DNA of 64,000 bases from SW4 sp042466115 (GCF_042466115.1 NZ_JAXHBQ010000001.1:1426001-1490000), one strand, 5' to 3'. Counted from the stretch's first letter, positions 8,152 to 17,296 are shown. Program-made: numbers and translations. Notes: generated from the sequence alone by a model not told the origin.

Positions 8152-8757
8152 ATGCTGACACGACGCCAGACAATCGCGGGGCTTGCCGCGTCTTTTGCCA
8201 CGCTTTTACCATCACTTGCGACGGCGGGCGTCGGTGGTCGCGCAAACAATCTGCCACCCGAATTCGCGCCACGTCTTGTGCGCTTGCAGCAGGATCGCCC
8301 CGCTGGTGAAATCCACGTCGTTCCTGATCACCACAGCCTTTACTGGACCCTGTCCGACGGCCAGGCGATCCGCTATTTCGTAGGTCTTGCGCGTGATGAA
8401 AGATATCGCAGCGGCACCTACACGGTCCGGCGCAAGGCAGAGTGGCCCAGTTGGACACCCACCCCCGCGATGATCCGGCGCGAACCCGCGGTCTATGCCC
8501 GGCATGCGAACGGAATGGCGGGCGGCCCCGATAACCCCTTGGGCGCGCGTGCACTTTACCTGTTCAATGGTGCGGGGCGGGACAGCTACATGCGCATCCA
8601 CGGCACCAACCAACCCGGCACGATTTCGCGCAATGTGTCCAACGGTTGCGTGCGGCTGATCAATGCGCAGGTCATCGACCTGTATGATCGGGTGCCGCTG
8701 GGAACGCCTGTATTCCTTTATCGCAAGGGGCTATTGGCCCCGATCACCACCGGTTGA
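8152..8757 (+). CDS. L,D-transpeptidase (YkuD domain) with signal peptide
   Basis: A 201-residue exported enzyme. Residues 1-25 form a signal with RR near the start (LTRRQTIAGLAASFATLLPSLATA). The YkuD catalytic motif is complete: H150 in RIHGTN and the nucleophile C166 in SRNVSNGCVRL. Such enzymes join peptidoglycan stem peptides by 3-3 links or attach proteins to them in the periplasm. GDP-like VGLARDERYRSGTYTV and TPAMIRREP agree with the ErfK/YbiS/YcfS/YnhG type. Its stop codon abuts that of the convergent aspS gene without a gap. A palindrome precedes the ribosome binding site. Confidence 0.92.
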   Translation: MLTRRQTIAGLAASFATLLPSLATAGVGGRANNLPPEFAPRLVRLQQDRPAGEIHVVPDHHSLYWTLSDGQAIRYFVGLARDERYRSGTYTVRRKAEWPSWTPTPAMIRREPAVYARHANGMAGGPDNPLGARALYLFNGAGRDSYMRIHGTNQPGTISRNVSNGCVRLINAQVIDLYDRVPLGTPVFLYRKGLLAPITTG

Positions 8758-10611
8758 TCAGTCCTCGGCCGGAATAACCCGCAAGTGCAATTCGCGCATC
8801 TGCTCGTTTTGCGGATCACTTGGGGCGTTCATCATCAGGTCTTCGGCGCGCTGGTTCATCGGGAACATGATGACCTCGCGGATGTTGGCCTCGTCCGCCA
8901 GCAGCATCACGATCCGGTCGATACCAGCCGCACAGCCACCGTGGGGCGGCGCACCGTATTGGAACGCATTGACCATCCCGCCAAAGCGCTTTTCAACCTC
9001 GTCCTTGCCATAACCGGCAATTTCAAACGCCTTGAACATGATCTCGGGCTTGTGGTTACGGATCGCGCCGCTGACCAGTTCATAGCCGTTACAGGCAAGG
9101 TCATACTGATAGCCCAGCACCTCCAAAGGATCACCATCCAGCGCCGCCATCCCGCCTTGCGGCATCGAAAACGGGTTGTGTTCGAAATCGACCTTGCCGG
9201 TTTCCTCGTCGCGTTCGTAAATCGGGAAATCAACGATCCACGCGAATGCAAACCGGTTCGTGTCGGTCAGGCCCAGCTCATTTCCGATCTCGGCGCGCGC
9301 ACGGCCCGCGACGCCTTCAAACGCCTTGGGCTTGCCACCAAGGAAGAACGCGGCATCACCCACATCAAGGCCCAGCTGCTGGCGGATCGCCTCGGTACGT
9401 TCGGGGCCAATGTTTTTCGCCAGTGGGCCAGCCGCTTCCATGCCGCCAGCCACTTCGCCGGATTTCAGCTTGGCCTGCGCCTCTTTCACGGAAATGCCCA
9501 GTTCCTGCGCGACTGAATCGGCGGTCTTTTCGCGCCAGAAAATATACCCCATCCCGGGCAGCCCTTCTTTCTGGGCAAAAGCGTTCATCCGGTCGCAGAA
9601 CTTGCGCGACCCGCCCGTGGGGGCAGGAATTGCGCGGATTTCGGTACCCTCTTGCTCCAGCAGCTTGGCGAAGATCGCAAAACCGGACCCGCGGAAATGA
9701 TCCGACACAACCTGCATCTTGATCGGGTTGCGCAAATCGGGCTTGTCGCTGCCATACCACAGGGCCGCGTCCTTGTAGGAAATCTGCTCCCATGTCTGGT
9801 CAACCTTGCGGCCACCACCGAATTCTTCGAACACGCCCGCAATCACCGGCTGGATCGTGTCGAACACGTCCTGCTGTTCAACAAACGACATCTCCAAATC
9901 AAGCTGGTAGAAATCCGTGGGCGACCGGTCGGCGCGCGGGTCTTCATCGCGAAAACACGGCGCAATCTGGAAATACTTGTCAAAGCCGGAAACCATGATC
10001 AGCTGCTTGAACTGCTGTGGCGCTTGCGGCAGGGCATAGAATTTACCGGGATGCAGGCGCGACGGCACCAGAAAATCGCGCGCGCCTTCGGGGCTGGAGG
10101 CCGTGATAATCGGCGTCTGATACTCGCGGAACCCCTGATCCCACATGCGCTTGCGCATGGATGCCACAACATCGGACCGCAGGGTCATATTCGCCTGCAT
10201 CGCCTCGCGGCGCAGATCAAGGTAGCGGTATTTCAAGCGGGTCTCTTCAGGGTATTCCTGATCGCCAAACACCATCAGCGGCAGTTCCTTGGCCGCGCCC
10301 AACACTTCGATATCGCGGATAAAAACCTCGATCTCGCCAGTCGGAATCTTGGCGTTCACAAGGCTTTCGTCGCGCGCCATGACGTTGCCATCAATGCGGA
10401 TACACCATTCGCTGCGGACCTTCTCGATCTCGGCGAAAACGGGGCTGTCGGGGTCGGCCATCACCTGTGTGATCCCGTAATGGTCGCGCAGGTCGATAAA
10501 CAGCAACCCGCCGTGATCGCGCACCCGATGCACCCAGCCTGACAGGCGGACAGTGTCGCCAACATTGGCTTTGGTCAGATCGGCACAAGTATGGCTGCGA
10601 TAGGCGTGCAT
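8758..10611 (-). CDS. aspS: Aspartate--tRNA ligase
   Basis: A 617-residue class II aminoacyl-tRNA synthetase that attaches aspartate to tRNA. Domain order: N-terminal OB-fold anticodon-binding domain (residues about 15-105, VRLSGWVHRVRDHGGLLFIDLRD), the catalytic core with motif 2 FRDEDPRADRSPTDFYQLD near 220, the bacterial GAD insert around residues 300-420, and motif 3 APPHGGCAAGIDRIVML near 560. Length and GAD insert are those of the bacterial type, which in bacteria lacking AsnRS also mischarges tRNA-Asn; the specificity cannot be read by eye. The frame begins at an ATG 225 bases from the divergent carB start, so the two genes share a promoter region. Confidence 0.97.
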   Translation of the reverse strand: MHAYRSHTCADLTKANVGDTVRLSGWVHRVRDHGGLLFIDLRDHYGITQVMADPDSPVFAEIEKVRSEWCIRIDGNVMARDESLVNAKIPTGEIEVFIRDIEVLGAAKELPLMVFGDQEYPEETRLKYRYLDLRREAMQANMTLRSDVVASMRKRMWDQGFREYQTPIITASSPEGARDFLVPSRLHPGKFYALPQAPQQFKQLIMVSGFDKYFQIAPCFRDEDPRADRSPTDFYQLDLEMSFVEQQDVFDTIQPVIAGVFEEFGGGRKVDQTWEQISYKDAALWYGSDKPDLRNPIKMQVVSDHFRGSGFAIFAKLLEQEGTEIRAIPAPTGGSRKFCDRMNAFAQKEGLPGMGYIFWREKTADSVAQELGISVKEAQAKLKSGEVAGGMEAAGPLAKNIGPERTEAIRQQLGLDVGDAAFFLGGKPKAFEGVAGRARAEIGNELGLTDTNRFAFAWIVDFPIYERDEETGKVDFEHNPFSMPQGGMAALDGDPLEVLGYQYDLACNGYELVSGAIRNHKPEIMFKAFEIAGYGKDEVEKRFGGMVNAFQYGAPPHGGCAAGIDRIVMLLADEANIREVIMFPMNQRAEDLMMNAPSDPQNEQMRELHLRVIPAED

Positions 10612-10836
10612 GGGGTCGGTCCCTTCGGGGTCGGTGAATTCAGTGCGGCTGATACACCGCGCGCGGGCTTGGAAGTCAAGCGGTTAAGGCCCGCCCCGCA
10701 TTGCCACCACCGTCACACCCACGCTTCATCCTGCCCAAAAAACCCGCCCCCAAGGGCCGATCCGCCAAGATCACCACTTGCGCCTGCCCATCCCATCCCT
10801 ATAACCACGACAATTTGCAAATCACAGGGGGCTGCC

Positions 10837-13800
10837 ATGCCAAAACGCACCGACATAAAGTCGATCATGATCATTGGCGCGGGTCCTATTGTAATCGGCC
10901 AAGCCTGCGAATTTGACTACTCGGGCGCGCAGGCCTGCAAGGCCCTGCGCGAGGAAGGTTATCGCGTCATCCTCGTCAATTCGAACCCGGCAACGATCAT
11001 GACCGATCCGGGGCTGGCCGATGCCACCTATATCGAACCGATCACCCCCGAAGTCGTGGCCAAGATCATCGAAAAGGAACGCCCCGACGCCTTGCTGCCC
11101 ACCATGGGCGGGCAGACAGGTTTGAACACAGCGCTCGCGCTGGCTGATCTGGGTGTCCTAGAAAAGTTTGGAGTTGAAATGATCGGCGCCAAACGCGAAG
11201 CCATCGAAATGGCCGAAGATCGCAAATTGTTCCGCGAGGCGATGGACCGGCTGGGCATCGAAAACCCCAAAGCGACCATCGTCACCGCCCCGAAAAAGGC
11301 CAAGGGTTTCGATCTGGACGCAGGCGTGGCCGAAGCGCTGCTGGCACTTGACGAAATCGGCCTGCCCGCAATCATCCGCCCCGCCTTTACCCTTGGCGGC
11401 ACCGGTGGCGGCGTGGCCTATAACCGCGACGATTACCTGCATTTTTGCCGTTCCGGGATGGATGCCAGCCCGATGGGGCAAATCCTGATCGACCAGTCCC
11501 TGCTGGGCTGGAAGGAATTTGAAATGGAAGTTGTGCGCGACACCGCCGACAACGCCATCATCGTCTGCGCCATCGAAAACGTCGATCCGATGGGCGTGCA
11601 TACGGGCGATTTAATCACCGTCGCCCCTGCCCTTACGCTGACGGACAAAGAATACCAACTGATGCGCACCCATTCCATCAACGTGCTGCGCGAAATCGGT
11701 GTGGAAACCGGCGGGTCCAACGTGCAATGGGCCGTGAATCCCGCTGACGGGCGCATGGTCGTGATCGAAATGAACCCGCGCGTGTCGCGCTCTTCGGCGC
11801 TGGCGTCCAAAGCCACAGGTTTCCCCATTGCCAAGATCGCTGCGAAACTCGCCGTGGGCTACACGCTCGATGAACTCGACAATGACATCACCAAGGTCAC
11901 GCCCGCCAGTTTTGAGCCCACAATCGACTATGTCGTCACGAAAATCCCGCGTTTCGCCTTTGAAAAGTTCCCCGGCTCCGAACCCTACCTGACCACCGCC
12001 ATGAAATCCGTGGGCGAGGCGATGGCGATTGGCCGCACCTTCCACGAATCCATGCAAAAGGCGCTGGCCTCCATGGAAACGGGCCTGACGGGCTTTGATG
12101 ATATCGCCATTCCCGGCGCGCCCGATGTGGCCGCCGTCACGCGCGAGCTGGCCAAACAAACCCCCGACCGTATCCGCGTCATCGCACAGGCAATGCGCCA
12201 CGGGCTGTCTGATGATGACATCCACGCCGTCACCAAATTTGACCCGTGGTTCCTGGCCCGTATCCGCGAGATCGTGGAAACCGAAGCCGAAGTGATCGCA
12301 AGCGGCCTGCCATCCGACGCCGAAGGCCTGCGCAATCTGAAAATGATGGGCTTTACCGATGCCCGCCTTGCCACCCTGACCGGCATGTCCGAAGACACCG
12401 TCCGCCACGCCCGCACCGAGGCAGGCGTGACTGCCGTGTTCAAACGCATCGACACCTGTGCGGCCGAATTCGAGGCGCAAACCCCCTACATGTATTCCAC
12501 CTACGAGGCCCCGATGATGGGCGAGGTGGAATGCGAAGCACGTCCCTCGGACCGCAAAAAGGTGGTGATCCTTGGTGGTGGCCCAAACCGGATCGGCCAG
12601 GGGATCGAGTTTGATTATTGCTGCTGTCACGCCTGCTATGCCCTGACCGATCAGGGTTATGAAACCATCATGATCAACTGCAACCCCGAAACCGTGTCGA
12701 CCGATTATGACACCTCGGACCGGCTTTATTTCGAACCGCTGACCTTTGAACATGTCATGGAAATCTTGGCGGTAGAACAGGACAACGGCACCCTGCACGG
12801 CGTCATCGTGCAATTCGGCGGGCAGACGCCACTGAAACTGGCCAACGCGCTGGAACAGGCCGGAATCCCGATCCTTGGCACCTCGCCCGATGCAATTGAT
12901 CTGGCCGAGGACCGCGAGCGCTTTCAAGACCTCGTGCAGCGCCTTGGGCTAAAGCAGCCGCATAACGGCATCGCCTCTTCTGACAAGCAAGCCCTTGAAA
13001 TCGCATCCGATATCGGCTTCCCCCTCGTGATCCGCCCCTCTTATGTACTGGGTGGTCGCGCCATGGAAATCGTGCGCGACATGGACCACCTTGAACGCTA
13101 CATCCGCGAAGCCGTGGTTGTATCGGGCGACAGCCCCGTCCTGCTGGACAGCTACCTGTCGGGCGCTGTCGAGGTTGATGTGGATTGCCTAAGCGACGGC
13201 AAAAACACCCACGTCGCCGGCATCATGCAACACATCGAGGAGGCGGGCGTGCATTCGGGCGATAGCGCCTGCTCGCTCCCGCCCTATTCCTTGTCGGACG
13301 CGATGATCACGGAAATCCGCAAACAGACCGAAGCGCTCGCATTGGCCCTCAACGTGGTCGGGCTGATGAACATCCAGTTCGCCGTCAAGGACGAGGTCGT
13401 TTACCTGATTGAAGTGAACCCGCGCGCCTCGCGCACCGTGCCGTTCGTGGCCAAGGCCACCGATAGCGCTATCGCCTCCATTGCCGCGCGCCTCATGGCC
13501 GGTGAACCGCTCACGAACTTCCCGCTGCGCGAACCCTATGCCCCCGCCGAAGACCCGATGACCGTCATGCCGCTGGGCGATGCATTCACGCTGGCAGACC
13601 CGAAAACCCCGTGGTTTTCCGTGAAAGAGGCCGTTCTACCCTTCGCCCGTTTCCCCGGTGTCGACACGATCCTTGGGCCCGAAATGCGCTCCACCGGTGA
13701 AGTCATGGGCTGGGCCCGCAACTTTGGCCGCGCATTCCTCAAGGCGCAGATGGGGGCGGGCGTTGACTTGCCCACATCCGGCATGGCCTTCCTGTCGATC

Positions 13801-14166
13801 AAGGACGCCGACAAAGGCCCGCTGATGATCGAGGCCGCGCAAATCCTCACCGACCTCGGCCTGACTTTGTGCGCCACCCGCGGCACCGCCGCATGGCTTG
13901 TTGAACAGGGGTTCACGGCCGAAGTGGTGAACAAGGTCTACGAAGGCGGCCTGACCGTCGAAGACCGCCTCAAAGACGGCCATATCTCAATCGTGATGAA
14001 CTCCACCGAAGGCACCGCCGCGATCGAAGACAGCCGGAGCATCCGCGCCGTGGCGTTGTATGACCGCATCCCGTATTACACGACAGCCGCCGGATCACAC
14101 GCCGCAGCACTGGCGATGAAAGCACGGGTCGAGGGTGAGGTTGGGGTCAGGGCCTTGCAGGGGTAA
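10837..14166 (+). CDS. carB: Carbamoyl-phosphate synthase large subunit
   Basis: A 1109-residue enzyme that makes carbamoyl phosphate from bicarbonate, ammonia delivered by CarA, and two ATP, feeding arginine and pyrimidine synthesis. Two homologous synthase halves are visible: the first starts SIMIIGAGPIVIGQACEFDYSG with an ATP-grasp domain (FTLGGTGGGVAYN, then EMNPRVSRSSALASKATG), the second starts at about residue 575 with VVILGGGPNRIGQGIEFDYC (then YVLGGRAMEIV and EVNPRASRTVPFVAKATD). The C-terminal MGS-like allosteric domain starts near residue 970. The start at 10837 has a CAGGGGG ribosome binding site; upstream in-frame starts have no family similarity. carA is not in the window. Confidence 0.98.
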   Translation: MPKRTDIKSIMIIGAGPIVIGQACEFDYSGAQACKALREEGYRVILVNSNPATIMTDPGLADATYIEPITPEVVAKIIEKERPDALLPTMGGQTGLNTALALADLGVLEKFGVEMIGAKREAIEMAEDRKLFREAMDRLGIENPKATIVTAPKKAKGFDLDAGVAEALLALDEIGLPAIIRPAFTLGGTGGGVAYNRDDYLHFCRSGMDASPMGQILIDQSLLGWKEFEMEVVRDTADNAIIVCAIENVDPMGVHTGDLITVAPALTLTDKEYQLMRTHSINVLREIGVETGGSNVQWAVNPADGRMVVIEMNPRVSRSSALASKATGFPIAKIAAKLAVGYTLDELDNDITKVTPASFEPTIDYVVTKIPRFAFEKFPGSEPYLTTAMKSVGEAMAIGRTFHESMQKALASMETGLTGFDDIAIPGAPDVAAVTRELAKQTPDRIRVIAQAMRHGLSDDDIHAVTKFDPWFLARIREIVETEAEVIASGLPSDAEGLRNLKMMGFTDARLATLTGMSEDTVRHARTEAGVTAVFKRIDTCAAEFEAQTPYMYSTYEAPMMGEVECEARPSDRKKVVILGGGPNRIGQGIEFDYCCCHACYALTDQGYETIMINCNPETVSTDYDTSDRLYFEPLTFEHVMEILAVEQDNGTLHGVIVQFGGQTPLKLANALEQAGIPILGTSPDAIDLAEDRERFQDLVQRLGLKQPHNGIASSDKQALEIASDIGFPLVIRPSYVLGGRAMEIVRDMDHLERYIREAVVVSGDSPVLLDSYLSGAVEVDVDCLSDGKNTHVAGIMQHIEEAGVHSGDSACSLPPYSLSDAMITEIRKQTEALALALNVVGLMNIQFAVKDEVVYLIEVNPRASRTVPFVAKATDSAIASIAARLMAGEPLTNFPLREPYAPAEDPMTVMPLGDAFTLADPKTPWFSVKEAVLPFARFPGVDTILGPEMRSTGEVMGWARNFGRAFLKAQMGAGVDLPTSGMAFLSIKDADKGPLMIEAAQILTDLGLTLCATRGTAAWLVEQGFTAEVVNKVYEGGLTVEDRLKDGHISIVMNSTEGTAAIEDSRSIRAVALYDRIPYYTTAAGSHAAALAMKARVEGEVGVRALQG

Positions 14167-14195
14167 TACCCGCCCCGCTGCCCACAGACACCACG

Positions 14196-14414
14196 CAAGC
14201 CGGGCGGTCGGCGGCCCGTGGGTTGGCGATACAGCGTTACCGCTTTGGCGCTTTATGGTGGCCAAACTCATCTTTCGGACCAGCATCGTGCACGGTTGGC
14301 AAAATCGCCGACCCGTGGGGACGGGCCGACGATCGCCCGGCGGCTACGCCTTGATTCCGGGCGGCTCAGCCTTCCCTGGCATCCGTCACTCTGGGCTCAA
14401 AGCCAGCTTTCCCC
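14196..14414 (+). repeat. 219-bp dispersed repeat, copy 2, with long imperfect inverted arms
   Basis: Same orientation and length as copy 1 at 1391-1609. The arms (equivalent to 1394-1425 and 1499-1536) are identical in both copies; changes cluster in the apical part and in the last 65 bases. It lies 29 bases after the carB stop codon and ends exactly where a possible small minus-strand gene stops, so both copies sit 3' of a plus-strand gene and directly against a minus-strand stop codon. No flanking target duplication was evident by eye. Confidence 0.85.
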
Positions 14415-14636
14415 TCATCTCCCCATAGGCCCATCCAACGGGTCATCCGACCATGTCGCCGCCTTCTGCTTCCCCACTGCAATTTCCAACTCCATGTCCC
14501 CCATCATCCGCCGATGCCCCGCCTCCGTATCCCCCCACTCCGGTTTTTCTGAAAATCGCCGCAGCACGCTTTCGGGGCGCATCACGAAATCTGTCGTATC
14601 CGGCCCCTCGATCAGCTTAGCCAGACGGACGTGCAT
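14415..14636 (-). CDS. Possible small protein of unknown function
   Basis: A 73-codon frame starting MHVRLAKLIEGPDTTDF and ending DDPLDGPMGR. The composition is protein-like (balanced charges, no low complexity) and the frame stays open further upstream, where RRFDEPRAF could also belong to it through a non-ATG start. I do not recognise a family. Third positions are G-rich but less extreme than in neighbours. Its stop codon touches the end of repeat copy 2, and it is divergent from the KAS III-like gene. It may be a remnant of a longer gene or a chance open frame. Confidence 0.3.
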   Translation of the reverse strand: MHVRLAKLIEGPDTTDFVMRPESVLRRFSEKPEWGDTEAGHRRMMGDMELEIAVGKQKAATWSDDPLDGPMGR

Positions 14637-14724
14637 GAAGGCGCGCGGTTCATCAAAACGCCGCGTCAGCCTTGCAAATCCGGTCCCGCTCTGCCCTTGT
14701 GGACGCCACGTAAAGGGGGCCCAT

Positions 14725-15837
14725 ATGCACAGTGTCGCGATCACCGGAACGGGGGTATTCACGCCCAGCCAGACCATCACCAATGATGAACTGGTCGCGG
14801 CGTTCAACGCCCATGCGGACCTGTTCAACGCGCAGAATGCGGAAGCGATTGCCGCCGGTGAAATGGATGCCAAGCCCCATTCCTCAAGCGAATTCATCGT
14901 CGCGGCCAGCGGGATCGAACAGCGCTATGTCATGGACAAAGCAGGTGTTTTGGACCCTGCCCGCATGTTCCCCCACCTTCCCGCGCGACCCGATGATGCC
15001 CCCTCGGTCATGGCGGAAATGGCTGTGGACGCCGCACGGCAGGCGCTAAACGGCAAAGACCCCGCAACCGTCGATCTGGTGCTGTGCGCCGCGTCCAACC
15101 ACGAACGGGCCTACCCCGCGATTGCCGTTGAAATTCAGCAGCTTCTGGGCACGTCAGGATTCGCGTTCGACATGAACGTGGCTTGTTCATCCGCCACCTT
15201 CGGCATCCAGACCGCCGCCGATATGATCCGCGCAGGTAGCATCACTTCCGCCCTCGTCGTCTGCCCCGAAATCTGCTCGGCCCATCTGGAATGGCGCGAC
15301 CGCGATTGCCATTTCATTTTTGGTGATGTGGCCACGGCCGTCTTGCTGGAACGCGATGAAAACCTGCAAACCCCGCATTTCAAAGTGAAATCCACTCGCT
15401 GCGCCACGCAGTTTTCCAACAACATCCGCAACAACAACGGCTTTCTGCGCCGCACCCACGACCAGATGGAAGACCGCCGCGACATGCAGTTCATGCAAAA
15501 CGGGCGCAAGGTGTTCAAGGAAGTCCTGCCGCTGGTCAGCAAGCACATCGCCGACCATATGGCGGACGAAGGCGTGCAAGCCGCTGATCTGAAACGCCTT
15601 TGGCTGCATCAGGCCAACAAGACGATGAACGACTATATCGGGAAAAAGGTGCTGGGGCGCGATCCCGAACCGGGCGAGCAACCCAACATCCTGCAAGACT
15701 ACGCCAACACGTCCAGCGCGGGCAGCATCATCGCCTTTGCCAAACATTGTGATGATATGACTACGGGCGACATGGGGCTGATTTGCAGCTTTGGCGCGGG
15801 CTATTCCGTGGGATCGGTGATCGTGGAACGGGCCTGA
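14725..15837 (+). CDS. Beta-ketoacyl-ACP synthase III family protein
   Basis: A 370-residue thiolase-fold condensing enzyme. The catalytic triad of KAS III enzymes is visible: Cys in NVACSSATFG near residue 155, His in LWLHQANKTMND near 290 and Asn in DYANTSSAGS near 330, with a C-terminal GLICSFGAGYSVGSVIVE. It is longer than housekeeping FabH (about 320) and has an N-terminal insert (AHADLFNAQNAEAIAAGEMDAKPHSSSEFI), as in the FabH-like group that includes Pseudomonas PA3286-type enzymes working on medium acyl chains. The acyl substrate cannot be set from sequence. The gene stands alone, without other fatty-acid genes beside it. Confidence 0.88.
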   Translation: MHSVAITGTGVFTPSQTITNDELVAAFNAHADLFNAQNAEAIAAGEMDAKPHSSSEFIVAASGIEQRYVMDKAGVLDPARMFPHLPARPDDAPSVMAEMAVDAARQALNGKDPATVDLVLCAASNHERAYPAIAVEIQQLLGTSGFAFDMNVACSSATFGIQTAADMIRAGSITSALVVCPEICSAHLEWRDRDCHFIFGDVATAVLLERDENLQTPHFKVKSTRCATQFSNNIRNNNGFLRRTHDQMEDRRDMQFMQNGRKVFKEVLPLVSKHIADHMADEGVQAADLKRLWLHQANKTMNDYIGKKVLGRDPEPGEQPNILQDYANTSSAGSIIAFAKHCDDMTTGDMGLICSFGAGYSVGSVIVERA

Positions 15838-15865
15838 ACCCTGTCGTTAACCAACCCGTGCCATC

Positions 15866-16618
15866 CTAGGTATAACCGGATTTCTTGTTCACCCGCTTGT
15901 GCACCTGCTCCAGCGTCTCAACCCGTTCCGAATAGCGGTCCACCAGCATGTCCTTGCGCCCGCGCGTCAGCACCGTAAAGCGCGCCAGTTCTTCCATGAC
16001 ATCGACGATCCGGTTGTAAAGCGGCGATGGTTTCATGCGCCCCTTGTCGAATTCGCTCCATGCTTTGGGCACGGACGACTGATTGGGAATCGTCACCATC
16101 CGCATCCAGCGGCCAAGGATTCGCATCTGGTTGACCGCATTGAACGACTGCGACCCGCCCGACACCTGCATCAGGGCCAGCGTCTTGCCCTGGGTCGGGC
16201 GGATACCGCCAATCGGCGCCAAAGGCAGCCAGTCGATTTGGGTTTTCATGACGCCCGTCATCGCCCCGTGGCGTTCGGGGCTGGACCAGACCATGCCCTC
16301 GGACCAAAGCGCCAGATCGCGCAGCTCGGCCACCTTGGGGTGGCTGGCATCCGCATCGTCAACCAACGGCAAACTGTGGGGGTCAAAAAACCGCGTTTCG
16401 CAGCCCAAGGCCCGCAAAACGCGTGCGCCCTCTTCGGCGGCGCAGCGCGAATAGCTTTCATCGCGCAGCGACCCGTAAAGCAACAAAATACGCGGCGGAT
16501 GGTCGATGCCATCAGCGCCCAGCGCCGCCCAGTCCAACGGCTGCAACGCCCCCGGAACCACATTCGGCATGTCTGAAATATCTATATCAGACAACGGATT
16601 AGGTGGATTCTTCTTCAA
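15866..16618 (-). CDS. arsH: ArsH-type NADPH-dependent FMN reductase
   Basis: A 250-residue flavodoxin-like protein of the ArsH family, which reduces or oxidises arsenical compounds (organoarsenical oxidase activity in some members) using FMN and NADPH. Recognisable features: ILLLYGSLRDESYSR near residue 45 (FMN phosphate loop), SSPERHGAMTGVMKTQIDWLP near 112, GGIRPTQGKTLALMQVSGGSQSFNAVNQMR, and MKPSPLYNRIVDVMEEL. The length is typical. No arsR, arsB or arsC is adjacent; instead its start codon lies inside the last 20 bases of a CII-like regulator gene on the same strand, so the two are coupled. Confidence 0.93.
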   Translation of the reverse strand: MKKNPPNPLSDIDISDMPNVVPGALQPLDWAALGADGIDHPPRILLLYGSLRDESYSRCAAEEGARVLRALGCETRFFDPHSLPLVDDADASHPKVAELRDLALWSEGMVWSSPERHGAMTGVMKTQIDWLPLAPIGGIRPTQGKTLALMQVSGGSQSFNAVNQMRILGRWMRMVTIPNQSSVPKAWSEFDKGRMKPSPLYNRIVDVMEELARFTVLTRGRKDMLVDRYSERVETLEQVHKRVNKKSGYT

Positions 16619-17051
16619 GGTGTAGCTTCATTTCGATCAGCACTTTTTGCAACGCCGTGGTTTCGCGCAACAGGCGCTTGGCCTCGTTGACGGTGATAAT
16701 GCCATCCTCGATGGATTGGTTGTATTCGCCCATCAGCACTGCAAACCGCTGGCTTAGCATGATCACATCGGAATTGATGCCACCGGCAGAATTGCGGGTG
16801 GCATCATCATAGCTCATCGTGATCCCGCGCAGTTCCGCAAGGGCCGAGGTGACATGCGGATATGACGCCGCCGCCTCGAGGGCCGCGACCGCATCGACAG
16901 GCATAAAGCGGTCGGCATGTTCTTCGCTGTCGGAATAATAGCGTCCAAGGGTCGCTTTGGACTTACCCGTCAATTCGCACGCAGGCTCGATCCCGACATC
17001 CTTGACGAGCGCTTCTGTGTGTTTCTTCAAGTAACTGCCGACACCAGCCAT
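16599..17051 (-). CDS. CII-like (phage regulatory protein type) DNA-binding protein
   Basis: A 150-residue acidic protein. Residues about 15-60 (ALVKDVGIEPACELTGKSKATLGRYYSD) look like a lambda-repressor-type helix-turn-helix, followed by FMPVDAVAALEAAASYPHVTSALAELRG and a helical C-terminal half (SQRFAVLMGEYNQSIEDG, TVNEAKRLLRETTALQKVLIEM). This resembles the CP76/CII family of phage-derived regulators, although no prophage surrounds it. I use ATG 17051 with an AAGGG site; a TTG at 17072 would add seven residues. It precedes and overlaps arsH by 20 bases, and a perfect CCCTACGTAGGG palindrome lies 23 bases upstream of its start, suggesting self-regulation. Confidence 0.65.
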   Translation of the reverse strand: MAGVGSYLKKHTEALVKDVGIEPACELTGKSKATLGRYYSDSEEHADRFMPVDAVAALEAAASYPHVTSALAELRGITMSYDDATRNSAGGINSDVIMLSQRFAVLMGEYNQSIEDGIITVNEAKRLLRETTALQKVLIEMKLHLEEEST

Positions 17052-17073
17052 AACCAACCCTTTTTTGTCCAAA

Positions 17074-17085
17074 CCCTACGTAGGG
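17074..17085. promoter_or_regulatory. Perfect 12-bp palindrome CCCTACGTAGGG before the CII-like gene
   Basis: This dyad lies 23 bases upstream of the CII-like start codon, where it would overlap the promoter or transcript start. A related CCC-N6-GGG dyad (CCCACCGTTGGG) is at 17146-17157, 72 bases away. The spacing to the gene and the repeated CCC/GGG ends fit an operator, perhaps for the CII-like protein itself. No binding data can be inferred from sequence alone. Confidence 0.45.
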
Positions 17086-17145
17086 GAAAGCGGCGCTTGT
17101 TTTCCCATTTCGGGCAATCCCACCCCCTGTCATTTATATGCCTAT

Positions 17146-17157
17146 CCCACCGTTGGG
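17146..17157. promoter_or_regulatory. Second CCC-N6-GGG dyad in the CII-like/tdk intergenic region
   Basis: CCCACCGTTGGG is symmetric at its outer four pairs and resembles the perfect CCCTACGTAGGG 72 bases away. It lies in the 293-base region between the divergent CII-like and tdk genes. A third loosely similar run (17178-17193) overlaps a small hairpin CAGCGT-CCCCA-ACGCTG at 17172-17188. Confidence 0.3.
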
Positions 17158-17296
17158 AAGAGTAAGAGTATCAGCGTCCCCAACGCTGTAGGGTCAGGTG
17201 GTTGCATCCCATCCAAAAGGGCACACGGAATGCGTGCATTTCTGACTGCCCTGCAGCCCCTGACCCGTTTTTCGTTGAACTCATGTCACGAGTGAT

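Noticed and set aside
7952..8554. Long N-terminal extension of the DUF1800 gene
   Set aside because: It covers the divergent promoter and antisense of the transpeptidase gene; GTG 7951 has a strong ribosome binding site and gives the family's N-terminus.
14218..14724. N-terminal extension of the KAS III-like gene across repeat copy 2
   Set aside because: The catalytic protein starts at ATG 14725 with a normal N-terminal strand; the extension reads through a structured repeat.
16599..17051. Prophage remnant around the CII-like gene
   Set aside because: No integrase, attachment repeats or other phage genes; neighbours are normal chromosomal genes.
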